Assembly (NCBI GenBank): GCA_019614645.1
Contig: JABWDB010000004.1
Coordinates: 5,766,001 to 5,830,000 of the forward strand
DNA: 64,000 nucleotides
Source of the DNA: Stratiolaelaps scimitus
Lineage: Eukaryota > Arthropoda > Arachnida > Mesostigmata > Laelapidae
Direction: 5' to 3'
Shown piece after piece: positions 1-12,327 of this stretch (its first letter is position 1; each line of letters starts with the position of its first letter). The position numbers and the translations under genes were made by a program. The notes under the pieces were generated by a model, which was not told the origin of the DNA, ran no database searches, and was given only the letters and a program-made list of their open reading frames with translations.

Positions 1-245
1 GGAGGAACGCGCGATCGAGTGAGTGCGCGAACCAAGCAAACGACGAACTCCAGATCGTCTCCACTCAATTTCGTCTCCATCTGAGTCAGGATCAAAGTTT
101 GGGAGAAGAAGGGGACCTTTGGGGGGATGGTGTCGCCGATGGGGTGGATGGGACAAAAGGAAAACCCGTCGTACGTAGACCCCTCCCGCCCCCCCGCGGC
201 CACCGATCGGCCGTCGAAGCTGGACCATGTGGCAGGGCCTGACAG

Positions 246-402
246 AGGATGCGGCAAGCATCTCTGATGGTGGCAAGGGCCTGTGTGGAGTTTGAAACTG
301 TGATTCGAGACACCCTGCAGACTGGCAGCGCAGATGAGATACTGATGCGAGTGTATGGGCCAAGGGTGACAGTGGGCCGATGGTGGGCAACCAAACTGAG
401 CG
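246..402 (+). CDS. Possible internal exon, unidentified protein
   Basis: An open plus-strand frame follows CTGACAG at 239-245. The in-frame TGA at 240-242 lies just outside the proposed exon, so the frame begins at an AG acceptor. The frame stays open to a stop after 449. The translation has mixed, non-repetitive composition (for example VEFETVIRDTLQTGSADEIL), unlike the low-complexity frames around it. The weak points are that the acceptor has no real pyrimidine tract and that no strong donor is visible; ATG|GTGGGC near 384 is one option. I do not recognise the product. A minus-strand frame across 92-394 is also open, so the strand is not certain. Confidence 0.15.
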
Positions 403-699
403 AATGGAGATCCGACCCGGCCGATAGAACGGCAAGGGGTCAGCAGCAATGACCCGCTCGTTGGCTGAGTGGTGTGGCACTCCGGTGGCGGCACTTTCGC
501 AAAGCGCCGACCAAACGAACTCGCCGCCGGAGCGACTCGTTCACATCGTCTGGCGGCGGCGGCGCCGCCGCCGCTCGGGACCCGCTCGTAAAGCCACTTC
601 GGAGTGCGCTCTGCCATGCGACATACTCCTTTAGCGTTTGTCGCACCCTTACGCAACTCCGTTATACGACAAACACAAGGCATGTGGCGGAAGGGGGGG

Positions 700-1900
700 A
701 CAGTAAATGATATGATGTAGATGAATGCCGAACATTTGGAGTGGCCCTGTTCGTATTTGTTTGACAGGAAACGCCAGTGGCCACCGGCTACGTCCAATGT
801 TCAGGCATTTCCCGGAAGGATAAGCGGTATCCGGCGGGAGGCGATCGAACGCCGAGGCAAGGAAAACTTCCAGGCACCTGAGAAAAAAACGCTACCACCT
901 CAAGTCTGTATGAATAATTTATGTTTATAGAATAAACGCCGCCACCGTCACGATTCCGCTGACGACAGAAATTTCGAAAAAGAGAGACTCAGTATCTGGT
1001 CATCGCACATCACATGGCAAAATGCGTATGGAAAATACAATTTTGCCTTCACTTGGCGTCAAAAGATAGGGGCAAGAGACAACTGCAATGATACGATCAC
1101 TTGCTTAAATTGGTTTCTGTCAAATTAGCCCTGTTTAGCGCAACTGTCAAGCATAAATATAGGTTATGCTACTGCTGCTGCGCGCTGTGGATAGCTGAAT
1201 ATTAAAGGCAAGAAAGCCGGCCTGAACCAGCTAACGTATGTTGGTAGGGTGGTCAGTGTGGTATCTTTACACGACCCGCCTTTATTCTGTGAGCGTTATA
1301 ACCATCGCCGGAAACAGTGAACAGGAGCAGAAGTTTGACGAATTCGCCTCCAGAACTGTGCCCTCGGACATGCAGTATACGGCGTGCGAGTCATGTCACA
1401 CCGTGCGACAGTGAAAAAACAGTGCTAACGACCGTATTTATCAAATGAGCTCATCCATGAAACCCATCGGGTTCTTCCAGAGAGCAGTAGAACACAATAG
1501 GAAACAGTTTTAGATGTACGCGCAGCCGATGAATTCGACTGTTATCACAACAGGAGCAATGAGCCAACCAATGCAGGTTGGCCGCACAATACGACTGTAA
1601 TTATCGTACATGTCGTCTGAGGTAATACGGACAGCGGATTGACATATGAGAGAACTTAGGCACTGCAAAACTGCAGAGGCTTTAATAAACCAATAAAACC
1701 TCTAACCTTTGAGCAGCCTTCGTCGAAATAACGAACACCCATTCGTGTTACCCTTGTCCGACCTATATATTTCGTAAATGATCACTTGATGCCAGGAAGA
1801 GGCACATGCTGAAGCAATTTCACATAGGGCCGCTTAAGTCGCATGAGTCGACCCATTCGAAGTTCGAGCAATTGCTTCTTGGGCAAATGTTGTCTGACTA
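700..1900. other. Non-coding stretch, no gene seen
   Basis: This is moderately AT-rich sequence with frequent stops in all frames. It contains scattered AATAAA-like words such as AATAAAC near 932 and AATAAACC near 1684. I saw no strong splice pairs, no tandem repeat of note and no RNA gene. Confidence 0.5.
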
Positions 1901-3959
1901 AGTGTAGTTGGTGCAAGTTTACGCCTTAGTAACGAGAGTTCTTTTCATAGGCATCTGTGAGGTGTGGCACCACCGCCAGATGTGGCGTTCTGGTGGAGAG
2001 CATGCACTCTGCGGCGGCGGCGGGGCCTGCGCTTGCCTTTGGATGCGATTGCCGCGGAGCAGGACGACAATTTGCGATCGTGAGCCGCCGCTGTTGGCAG
2101 CCGTGGCTCGACGTGGCCTGACATCACATCGAGAGACCAATGGAGAAATAACAGCTATGTTATTAGAACACCCAGACAGTAAAGCAGGCTCTTCAAAACT
2201 AATTAGGACAAGGCAACGAATCTAGTAATTCCTGCTACTGGTAATTCCGAAGCAGCAATGCCGCTACCGAGTCATAGCGTAGAAGGAGGACGATCTGGAA
2301 AACTTCTAGGCCGGACGTGACAAAAGACAAGAGCGAGCTGTTGTAAATGCGAAGGGCATCCACTGGAAATAGGAAAAACCGCCACATCTCTAGCGCTGAT
2401 AAATATGCCAGGAGTGAGGATTTCGGCGCAAAACTAACTTAGTTCATCGGGTGCAAACTTGCCTCGGCATTTTTCAAGTACCATTCATAGGCGCACCTCA
2501 ATTTGTCAACTTGACAAAACGGAACATGACAATTTCTATCGACGCATTAAAGATTAATGCGGATAAGCTATATACATGAGACGGTGCAATACGAAGTACA
2601 CTCGTTATTACGAGTGTAGTTCGTATTTTCCCCTCTGGGTTAATGTGTGGCAGGATATTCGCATTCAGGATTATGTTCGTGTATTTGTATTATCTAGGAC
2701 AGCCCGATGTGGACGAGTACATGATAATCTCGCTTCAGCATACCGTAAGCACTCGAAGCTACATTTGATTAGAACACTGCTCACACACACACACGCATAT
2801 ATATATATATATGCATATAATTACAACATCCAGAGTTGAAGTGACATGTAAATGTAGGTTTACCATTTCCAACAGTATATTACCAAGTATGTTCTTTAGT
2901 CGTGCGTGCCTTGAATGGATCTATGAACCCACCTCAGAGGTTGTTGGCGGCCGTCATTCATACAAACATAGCATCGTTTCAAGGAATTTATGCCCCGCTT
3001 GTATATGAACTACAGATGCTCACTGGTCGCCAGATCAGTACTACGGAGCTGGAGAGAGCGAGAGAATGAGTTTCCTGACATTTGTGTCTCTTATAGGGTT
3101 AATTGGCTGAGGTTAACCGTGTCACGCAAAATCACAACCGCTTATTGGAGCAAGCCCAACTGGCGTTCCCAACTCCCACCTCGGGGTAGCTCCTCGATGA
3201 AGCTTGGAACTCGGTTCCATCAGCTATGTCAGCTCGGCGCCTTCCAAAGGAACATCCCACGCCGAGGTCATGGCAAAAGCTTCAGTAGGACGCACAAGCA
3301 ACCTCAGCCTAGATCCGCCAGTTCCGAAACACTGTGAGCTTTCTCACAAGCTATACACGGGGCTGACACACATTCACATACACACACACAGAGTCACTAT
3401 GACTTGGCTTGCTTGTCATCTAGATGTGCACTTGCCAAGCCTGCCCCCGCCTGCCTGCGTGCTCCTGTCGCCCGAATAAGGGAGGGTCGCCTGCTTGGCC
3501 GGCCTGCTCACCGAAAGAAAGAAAGCCTTGGCTTCTTCCGATGCGACGACAGCGACTTGAAGCCATGTGTACCAGTGCCCCTGGCTATTGGCGGCCAGCG
3601 GCGGGAATGGTGGGTGCCGGGTGCCGCGCGCGTTTTACTTAGCTTTACTGAGTGGCTGGCTAGGGTTAGGCCCTGCTGCCTTAGCAGGACGTGGGGACTC
3701 AGGTCCCTTACCGTGTTCGGCTTCCTTCGTTCATTCGGTCTGCTGCTGCTGCTGCTGCTACTGCTCCTGCAAGCACACCACCCGCTGCTGCGTATACGAT
3801 GTCATATGAACTTTATTAATTTCACGCTCGCTGGCCTCGACGTGTTTGGTGTGCTGCCGGGTTATTGCCCGTGATCAATAATAGCAGCCGCTCTGTTCAC
3901 AGGTCCTTCTCTCTAAGACGCCTCTACCGAAGCAGGAGTTTGGCCCGTTGATACCGCTG

Positions 3960-3983
3960 CCGCCGCCGCCGCCGCCGCCGCCG
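3960..3983 (+). repeat. (CCG)8 microsatellite
   Basis: Eight uninterrupted CCG units, in a GC-rich context that continues into GGGCCGGCCCGCCC downstream. Confidence 0.9.
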
Positions 3984-4316
3984 CCTGACCGGGCCGGCCC
4001 GCCCGCGTCCGACGGCTCGATGCTGCTGGTAGACTAGTGCAGCCTGCTGCACCAGGCGCAGCAGTGACGCCAGCGGCAGTAGCAAGCAGTGAGTCTCAAG
4101 CAACGCACGGCGGTCGAGAACTCGATCTCTGCCTTTCTTCTATCTGTATCTTTCTCTATGTGTTCGTTTCTCACCTAGTACACAAGCTCCCGCCCGTACG
4201 TCAGCGCTACTACAGGCACACAGAATTCCGCCGAATCCCCCTTCCACATATTTCTGCTACATGGAGTATAAGCACACTCGTAGGTTGCTAGGCAGGAAGG
4301 CACACAACAGGGTGCA

Positions 4317-4338
4317 CTCTCTCTCTCTCTCTCTCTCT
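4317..4338 (+). repeat. (CT)11 microsatellite
   Basis: Uninterrupted CT dinucleotide run. It lies 268 bases before the large CTG array. Confidence 0.9.
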
Positions 4339-4602
4339 CGCCTTCTCACGCTGTCATCTGGTCGAGGCAAGGGCCACAACCGTTCCGTTACTAGTTCTTC
4401 GACGGCGGCCGGATGGCCACTGTATCGAGGCCCATCCGGCGAGCACTACTTCACCGCTCCACTGCACGCCTTTGCGTCCAGTTCTCCGACTGCTACCCGC
4501 AACTGTTGGAGCTCCCGTGCTACTGGTACTCATGCCGTTGCCCTTGATGGCGTTCATGCCAGAGAACAACTTCTCACGTTCCTTATGCTGCTGGTGGCGC
4601 TA

Positions 4603-4605
<3 letters not shown>

Positions 4606-4659
<54 letters not shown>
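4606..4659 (+). repeat. (CTG)18 uninterrupted triplet array
   Basis: Eighteen perfect CTG units on the plus strand (CAG on the minus strand), the longest triplet array in the window. It reads as poly-Leu, poly-Cys or poly-Ala on the plus strand and poly-Gln, poly-Ser or poly-Ala on the minus strand. Frames on both strands are locally open, but none is flanked by a convincing splice pair, so I treat it as a microsatellite. Confidence 0.95.
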
Positions 4660-4661
<2 letters not shown>

Positions 4662-7103
4662 TGCCTGCTTTGCGTCCCTCTCGTTTCTTTGTATGTGAGT
4701 CGTCGTCTCCACCGGCAACACCGTCCGCAGCTCCTACTTTTGTTCAGCATCCGCCTATACTGTTAGCGGCGCCCAACGTACTTCCCTGGCGACTTTCTAC
4801 TCCTGCTGCTCCTACTCCGGCTTACGTACGGTGTGATCGCTAGCATGACGGCGGTACGCGCAAGCTTCACCCCATACCCGGTGTAGCTTCAGTAACAGCA
4901 GCAGCGCAGCAGCAGCGAAAGCGTTCAACGGTTGCGCTGCTCTTGTGGGCCTACATGCAGTCGTATAGCAGAAGCGGCAGCACCATGGGCGGTAGCAGCA
5001 CAACGCATTGCCAACCGAGACCTTCGTTCGTCTCTGGCGCCAGGCGTTCCGCTCCCTTTAGAGAGGACGAGGCGGTCGTAAAGTGTTCACTACTCACTCG
5101 GAAGATCGTCGCCGTTGAAGGAAAAGCGGCAAAGTGACGCAGGCAAACTGAGAGGAGCTGGTGGCTGGCTAAGACGGAGGCGTCGACGAGGGATCATGGA
5201 GTTCATGCCATGGCAGGCAGACAGAGCCAACAAGACAAGCGCGGGTCGTGATATCCCTCCGCCGCACTCCATGCTCTCTCTCTCTCTCTTTACCCCATCA
5301 GCGCTGCGTCCTGTCCCGCTCGAGGCATGGGGAGCAAGGGGTCCACGTTCGCGGACCACGACGGGGCAGCCATTCCAAGCAGTCTCTGAGTGCCCTATCA
5401 TTGAGTCAGCGGGAGAATCACCACCAGCCGTCAGCAATGGCAAGGGCGACAGCAAAGGGCCGCTCTAGGTTAGCTTAAACTGAGTTGGGCTGGGCTGCGG
5501 ACCAGCGGGCCAAGTGGGAGTCAGCAGGGCGCGCTCCTACTGCTGCTGCTGCCCTGGCAAGCAGTAGCAGCAGGAATCGAGCCAACCAGCTAGGCAGCCG
5601 GTCTCTTCGCCTTGTCCGTTTGTTCGCCTGCATGACTAAATTTATACTCTATTTGCCAGCAGCGGCAGCATCTGACGCCTATGGCCACCGAGCAGCAAGG
5701 CACATGGGCACCACCCTGCTCAGAGTCGGACACCGAATGACCCACACACAGCCTCCCCCCCCCCACATACACGGATGCAACCCAACGTAGTCGACCGCCG
5801 TTACCTTCGTCCCTCAACTACCTATATACTCATAGTATTCCTATATACACCTTGGATGTGGCTGTAGCTGGGATCTGGGTGTGCAGCGTAGCACGAATAG
5901 TGGAGCGCCTCGCGTCCCCTGCAGCCTCCAGAGAGGTTAGTGCCTGTATACGTTGGACAGAACTTAGGGTGGGGCATCAGCCGGCCAACGTAGGCCCTAT
6001 GTGGGGGAACCGGGGATAACTGCAGTGGTAAGGCAAAGTGTGTGTGTGTCTCTCTGTCTGTTTTGTGTCGTCTCGTCTCATGGACAGGAGAGGTCCAGCT
6101 TGCTGCTCTTTGATAGCTCTCGAGTGGGTTCCTCCGCTGCGACTATACGCTGCTGGTAGCGTTGCAGTTGCTGCTGCGCTGTTATGGAGCACCCTTGTCT
6201 GCCGTTCGTTCGGTGTCTCCGAGCCGCTGGGTTTCCTGGCCACGTCCTCCGGCGTGGAACAAGCTCCTCAACCAGCCTCTCACGGCTGTGCGCCTTTCCT
6301 TGTCGTTCAACGGTGGCAGCAGCGGCGGCGGCAGCGGCTACTGCAGCAGTGGCGGCGGCGGCTGCGGCGGCCATCTTATCGCATCCCATCTCACCCCAAC
6401 CTATCCAACTAGCAATCGCTACCGAGAGGACAGGACACTTTCTTCGTCTCTCGCTGCTTTTCGGACGTCCTTCGGACGTCGCGTCAAACACAGAGCCCCT
6501 CATGCCCCATACACCCCATCATTCTGTCTGTGCGCGCTACATCAGGAAGACGGAGGCGTTGAGGAGACACGAGGGCTTTTGGGGTTGAAGAGGACGTCGG
6601 CCACTGGCCAGAACGGCAGGCTGGCGGCTCAGGGACCCAACGGCAACCCGTTGTTGTAGGAACTGCACGGAGTTCACTGGCAGGCAGGCAGGGGGAGGTT
6701 GGAGGGTGTACGTCCGAAGACTCTGTCAAGAAGGGGCTAGCGGGGAACCACTATATCAAGGGCGAACAGCCGCGAGCAGCAGGAGATGGTGGCTGCGGCA
6801 GTACTTGCTTGCTTGCACGTTCACTATCTCGCTGGCTGACTCGCTGGACGCTGTACCTAGCAGTGTCCATCACACACAGCATCTAGCTGTCGTCATCGTC
6901 GTCGTCCTCCGCGACCGTTGGCCGCCGTGTTGTTCATTCCCTTCTCTAAGGGTGACGGGGGTGACATCTTTGTGTTCCCACCTCGCCCTCGTACCAAAGG
7001 TCCACTCTTCGTCGCCAGTTCCTTCCTTCTCCTTCTACAACTGACTGCTGGCCGAGGCAGTGGCTGTTGCTGGCTGATGCCAGCAACTGCACGTATATGA
7101 AGT

Positions 7104-7172
7104 ATGTACGCGGCAGCGTACCAGCAGCAGCAGCAACAACAGCAGCAGCATCATCACCCGGAGAACGCAGGG
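7104..7172 (+). CDS. Possible first coding exon with poly-Gln/poly-His
   Basis: An ATG at 7104 has A at position -3 and an in-frame stop just upstream (TGA at 7098). It opens a short frame MYAAAY, then nine Gln (mixed CAG/CAA), three His and PENA. The frame runs into GCAGG|GTGAAG, a moderate splice donor. Gln/His runs near the N-terminus are common in metazoan transcription factors, but CAG tracts are abundant here and this may be chance. No partner exon was identified. Confidence 0.15.
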
Positions 7173-8059
7173 TGAAGGGGTCTACGCAAAATGGTATGCC
7201 TCTACTGCCGCCGGCATCACCATGGCCGCTGCAGTTTCTGCTGCTGCTGCTATGAGTGGAGGTTGACGACGAAAGCGTACGCACTACAGACGAATGACGA
7301 TGGCGGCTCCGAGGACGATGATGTCGTCGAAACGATGAGAAGCAGCAGCAGCAGTAGCAGCATCACCACGGGAGCTGCAGAGTGCGGCTGACTGAGAGGA
7401 CGAGACGGGCGAGACGAGAGGATGCAAAGAGAAGCGGCTTCAGCGATACGAGATGAAAACGACATAGTGGTGTTGGTGGTGGTGGTAGCGGTGGCGATGG
7501 TGGTCGCGGAGGGGCAGGCAAGCAGGCAGACTCGAAGTGGATGCAGGGTTGGGTTCGTTGGTCGGTCCGTCGGTAGGTTGGTTTGCTCGTTCGCTCGTTC
7601 GGCTGCGGACCGAGGGAGCCTCAACACTCCCCCACCCCATCCTCCTTTCTCTCTCTTTCCATCTTCATCTCATCATCTCATCTCTCTGTTTGGTGCATCC
7701 TTCCTCCTTCAACTACCAACGGTAGTACCCACACCCGTCGCATCTTATGTGTATGCTGTGGGCGAGGTCCGGGGCGGCATAGGCGCGGACGGGGCAAATT
7801 GCGATGCAGGCGTCAAATCTGCAAGGCGCAAGGGCTGCTGCTGCTAGCGGCTGGCTGTCCGCCTGCTCACATGCAGGACTCACTAAAGCCGCTGGCTCCC
7901 ACCAACAGCAACAACAAACCTCTTTTCGTATTCTTGCAGTACCCTATCGCATCGCATCGCATTGCAGATACGAATACGGCGACCCGTTTGCTGCGCGATT
8001 TGCACCTCCTGGTGCTGCTGCTGCTGCTGCTTGAGCTGCTTATGCCTTTGAGGAGGTAG

Positions 8060-8586
8060 TGGCGGCCTGGCCTTTCGTGGAAAGCAGGCCCAGTGGCGCT
8101 ACCATTGGTATTGCTGCGGGTCCCGGCAGGCGAAGGCCCACACGGGCCACCCGGTGAAAGTGAATCCGAGAGAGGCTAACTGCTTTACTGGTGCACCGAC
8201 CACTCGGTTTTTTTTTCACAGAAACTCGCGGCGTTGCGGACGTCGGCGAAGAGTTCGTCTGCGCCCTGGTTAAAAGGAAAAGACTAAGTGGCAATCCAGC
8301 TCGCGGCAACGACGGCAGAATCCCACGCGCCACATGCGGAATCGCAGTAGAATTTAGCCTTAAGACTGCTGCCGTGTCGTGGCCAACGGATCCGTCCATA
8401 GCCCAAGATGGTTGCCATCGTGAGCCAAGGGGCCAATCAGCTAGCGACTCATTCAAGACCAGCAGAAGCAGCGCTATGCTGCGAGCCAATAAGGGCAAGT
8501 GCCAGCCGAATCAAGTGAAGAGCGACTGCCGAAGAGTGCCAACCAGACACAGACAGCCACGTATCCGGACGTACGTACATATATAG
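8060..8586 (+). CDS. Candidate two-exon coding region, unidentified protein
   Basis: Exon 1 spans 8060-8153 and exon 2 spans 8222-8586. The 68-base intron (8154-8221) starts CCG|GTGAAA, carries a CTAAC branch-site match at 8176-8180 and a run of nine T at 8208-8216, and ends CACAG. Joining the exons completes a GAA codon and keeps one frame open for 152 codons to TAG at 8584-8586. Exon 2 codes for mixed-composition basic sequence, for example VADVGEEFVCALVKRKRLSG near its start. Exon 1 begins just after an in-frame TAG (8057-8059), so it needs an upstream exon; the GAGGTAG acceptor there is weak. The minus strand is also open over 8040-8498, starting from TTG. No family is recognised. The intron is the strongest evidence. 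Confidence 0.3.
8154..8221 (+). other. Predicted short spliceosomal intron
   Basis: It has donor GTGAAAGT, branch-like GGCTAACT at 8174-8181, a poly-T tract and acceptor CACAG, with a length of 68 bases. This size and order of signals is typical of short metazoan introns. Confidence 0.4.
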
Positions 8587-9399
8587 TACGCGTTCCAAAC
8601 GGTTGGGCTCGGTAGCTACAATTGTAGGCTGGCAGACGACACAGAGAGTCATGCTAAAGCAACCCCACTAAAAGTCTGTGCGAAAATGTCGAATGGCACT
8701 GCCTTTCCGGATGGGGCTGCCGGTGACGGGTGATGTTCAGACCACCAGGCAAGCGCCAGCAGGGAACAAAGACGACCAGGACCTTCACTGCTGGCGATTG
8801 GACGACGAGCTCGCGCCGGCTTGGCTTGAGATAGATGGGGAGGCAAAAGGGGGGCGGGCATCGCGACGGTCTCTGAACGGCCTCCGTACGGCAGCGCTGC
8901 TGTGTCGCTGCCTGATTGTGATTTCTGATCTCGACAATTGCATTTGCTAATGGTCCGGCGCGTTTTCCGCCTCGTGCGCGGTGATCCATCCCCCTTCGTT
9001 CGCGTTTGGTCCCCTGAAAGCGGTTGGTAGCAGCGCGTTTTCGCAAAGAAGTAGTTGTCGCTTCGCTTCTTGCCGCATTCGCCTTAAGTGAAGAAGAAGC
9101 GACGCAGAGGCCTCCACTCGCTGGCCCGCCTGCCTGCCCGCCCGCCCGCCCGTCCGCCGTGGCCACTGGGCTTGCTGCTGCTGCCGCTGCTGCCACCATC
9201 AGCATCGCTAGCAGTAGCACCCACAGGCAGCCGACGGCCATGGCAGGCCTCAACTTGGCTCTGCCTTGACACTCGTTTTGGCTCCGCACAGACTCCTTCT
9301 TTCTACTGCCCTTCCCACTCCCACGAGCCCCCCCGCCCCCCAAACCCGCTAGGCCTGTCTGCCCATCGTGAAGAATGTTTTATTCATTTTATTCATTCA

Positions 9400-11300
9400 T
9401 GTCGTCTTCTCATCGTCTTGGTCTCGGTCCCCCCCCCGTCCACAGTCGCCTCGGCAGCCGTCTGCGGCGGACGAGGGCCGGTCTCGTTCGGTCGTTCTGC
9501 TTCGTCGTTGTTGTACGCCAATGGGCGATGGCGGCGGCGGCAGCGGCGGCGGAGGAGTTCGCTGGGATCGCGTCGTTGGGATCCAGACGACGCGTCGTGC
9601 GGACGCTACGTCGGTCGTGCGGGCAAGCAAGGCGCCGTCTTTGTCACTGACCGAAGAGACTCAACGGCGAGCGAACGGCGCCTTGGAGCAGACGAAGGCT
9701 CCACGATACAGGCCACCGCCGTCAACCGCCAAAGCCGCTCGTAGGCTCCCTTCCAACTATCGCTGTCTTGTCCCGTTTCGTCCGACGGCGTCCATCAGTC
9801 CAAATCGCTTCAGTTCGCCCGCCGCCGGCCGGCTGGCCCGCCGAACCCGCTCTTGTCGCCTCTAGCCTGACACTGCTGGAGCAAATGAGGGCTAAACAGC
9901 GCCCCGCAGCACGGCGCCCGGTCCACCCGAACTGTGGGACTACGACGACAGCGGTGGTGCGAGCGGCCGTTTGATCTAACACAGTAGCCAGTGTCCCCAC
10001 CTGATCACTGTGCGCGGACCGGGAAACTTCAAGCCGGGTACGAGGCGAGACGGGACTCGGCAAGCGGGAGAACAAGAGGGGATAATAGGGGAGAGAACGC
10101 GCGCGAGAGAGATAGAGAGAGGAAAGATAGAAGTGTAAGTGTCTCTGTAAGATTGATAAAGAACTACTTGAAAACTACTATCACTTTGCGGCAGACGTCG
10201 CTGAGGCCAGTTGAAGGAGCGATGGGGCGGCCAGCCGACAGCAATGGCTAATAGGCAAAAAACATGAACCGACCCTGTAATGGAGAGAGCTAACTGGAGG
10301 GACGGCCGAAACACGGCGCGACTATCCATTAACGAGGGATGCAATGCAACTAACGGTTTAATAAATGAAAAGAAGAAAGAAGGATCGAGCGCCAACAAAC
10401 CACAGGGTTGTATTCTATTTGTCGTTGGTCGCTTCCACAAGTCCATCTTCCATATACATTGGTCGTAGTAGTTGTTGGGTAACAGCGCTAGTGGCAGTAG
10501 AGCATGTTGGTAGGGGCCATGCCGACGACCGGATCATCCGTGCTTAGTGTGGCTGGCTGGCTGGCTGGCTTAGTTCGTGCGCGAGTCCGGAGTACTAATG
10601 TACAGACATATGACAAACTCTCTGACCCATACTCTATATGGTAACAAATGCACATGGAACTGGTGGCCTAGAGAGATGCAAGCGTTCGAGTAGCTGTGTA
10701 CATTGATAAAGTAAATCCCTGTGGCCTCCAAACATTATTATCAGTTATCCTCAAATAGAGAGAGAGAGAGAGGGCGAAGCGAGAGAGAGAGCTATTTCGT
10801 TGCTTGTGACGGTGAATTGGCAAGTGGTGACCGAGGTTCAGATTTTCCGTTTTGAGCCAATTGAGCTTTATATCAGGCATGTGACATTCTTTCGTCCCGA
10901 TGACAAAGTAAATCGACGAGTCCAGTTCCGCCTAATCAACTGTTCGTCTCCTCGATCAATCGACTAATCGTGCCGGGTATGGCATACAAGCATGGCCACT
11001 AACACCGTCCGCTTGGCTCGGAAGTGGAGGCGAATGCAACTTGTGAAGTGGACGACAGTAGCAGCAGCTGCAATGCGACGTGGAGCTACGGCACGCAGCA
11101 ACGTTGGCCGCCGTCGCCGTCGTCGCCGCCGACACTCAGACACCACACATGGAAGCTCTCATCTACTACACTAGAGGATCATTACCTCTAATTAGGTGAT
11201 ATTCATTAATATTTGCCGGCCGTACTTCGTCTACTGGTCCTGTTGGCCCGCCTCTACTCTGCCACTGTCTCCCCCCCCCCCCCCTCCCCCCTTCTCATCG
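9400..11300. other. Non-coding stretch with GA, GGCT and C homopolymer repeats
   Basis: It contains (GA)n tracts near 10756-10774, (GGCT)5 at 10551-10570 and C14 at 11271-11284. Several GC-rich ORFs overlap on both strands between 9.1 and 10.1 kb, but none has paired splice signals that I could support. Confidence 0.4.
11271..11284 (+). repeat. C14 homopolymer
   Basis: Fourteen consecutive C followed by T and six more C. Runs of C or G of 13-15 recur at 16875, 17324, 29138 and 46781. Confidence 0.9.
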
Positions 11301-11306
11301 GCTCTC

Positions 11307-12089
11307 TTACCTCACCTTACTTCTTATTTGTGTATACATCGTGGATAGAGAGAGCTGTGCCGCTGTGGTCGCTGTGCTGGTGGTGCCTCTGCTGCTAGCC
11401 GTGGTAACGGTAGTCGCTGCAGTATACCAGTAGTGGTAGTATCCGGCGTTGCTGCTTGCCAGCTCGGATGGTCCGTAGGGACTTCCGATGTTGCGCCACC
11501 GCTGTTTGAGGCCGGTGGGCATCAGGCAGCTGCCTGACTGGTGGATCTGCCGATAGACTGATACAGACTCGGGTAGGTCGCCCGGTACCTCGGGGGATAG
11601 ATAGCTAACCTTTCTTCGCTATAAAGGCTGCTGCTCCTCCCCTGCCGCCACCGCCGCCACCGCCACAACAACCGTCTGCTGCCCACCGCCTCTCTCACCG
11701 CCATCGCGTGCGTGCGTGCCTATACGCCAGCTTACTACTGGCTGCGAACAGGAGTGGTGGTAGCCGTGAGTGAGTGAATGAGTACAGTAGGAGCGTGCAG
11801 AGGCAACGGAAGAGAGCTGAGACCAACGGGGGCTAGCGGGGACAACGCAATTGGTCGGCTGCTGGCCGAGCGAGCATGAGCTGACAGAGAGGGTGGGTGT
11901 GACACGAAGACGAAATACAGGAAGCGCTAATCTGTTGTTTGTGTACTGCGGGGCCGCGGCAGCAACAACGACAACAGCAGCTGCAGTGGCTGTCAACGAA
12001 GGCTGGTCCAAAAGGCTACTGTTGGGCTCGAGGGTGATACTACTCCTGGTATTGTTGCGATGTGAATACGCAAATGCTCCCGTGCCTTC
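11307..12089 (-). CDS. Long minus-strand frame with one internal TAG, ending at a splice donor
   Basis: On the minus strand the frame opens at 12089, just after TATAG|G (a possible acceptor). It stays open to TAA at 11309-11307, about 260 codons, except for one TAG at 11621-11619. The 3' part reaches AAG|GTGAGG at 11316/11315, a good donor with a second, GAG|GTAAGA, four bases further. The part after the TAG (11618-11316) codes for varied sequence such as KVSYLSPEVPGDLPESVSVY and a Tyr-rich GYYHYWYTAA. The part before it is richer in Ala, Val and Ser. There is no ATG at the start, so it would be internal. The TAG could be removed by a short intron, mark a decayed gene or show that the frame is chance. 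No family is recognised. Confidence 0.28.
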
Positions 12090-12327
12090 CTATACCAACT
12101 AATGCTATGTAGGACCAGTTTACCTCATGGAATAATACAATCGAACGAGAAGAAGGTACGCTGTCACGACTCAGCGTTATGGACAATCTAGTAGTTCATC
12201 GAGGCTCCGATTGTCTCTGTGATACCTGGGTATCAGGGTATTTCTATTACAACAGCAGCAACAGCTATTATATATATATATATGCAATGGGGGTCCGCCG
12301 ATCTCACTACTCCCCAGCCCTTACTCT

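Larger units (their letters stand above)
3719..9240. repeat. Belt of dispersed CTG/CAG and CCG triplet tracts
   Basis: Short to long triplet tracts recur every few hundred bases, at about 3740, 3960, 4606, 5537, 6310-6370, 7122, 7238, 7341, 7830, 8012 and 9172. The orientation is mixed: mainly CTG on the plus strand near 3.7-4.7, 7.24, 7.83 and 8.0 kb, and CAG near 5.5 and 7.1-7.4 kb. The tracts lower stop-codon frequency and generate long poly-Leu, poly-Ala, poly-Ser and poly-Cys ORFs in several frames. Most long ORFs here should therefore be treated as by-products of the repeats. Confidence 0.8.

Noticed and set aside
8654..9343. 229-codon minus-strand frame containing a signal-peptide-like MAVGCLWVLLLAMLMVAAAA with a strong initiation context (GCCATGG at 9242-9240)
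   Set aside because: The hydrophobic stretch comes from CAG/CTG triplets and the sequence after it is Gly/Ala/Arg repeat. No donor matches it and the plus strand is equally open.
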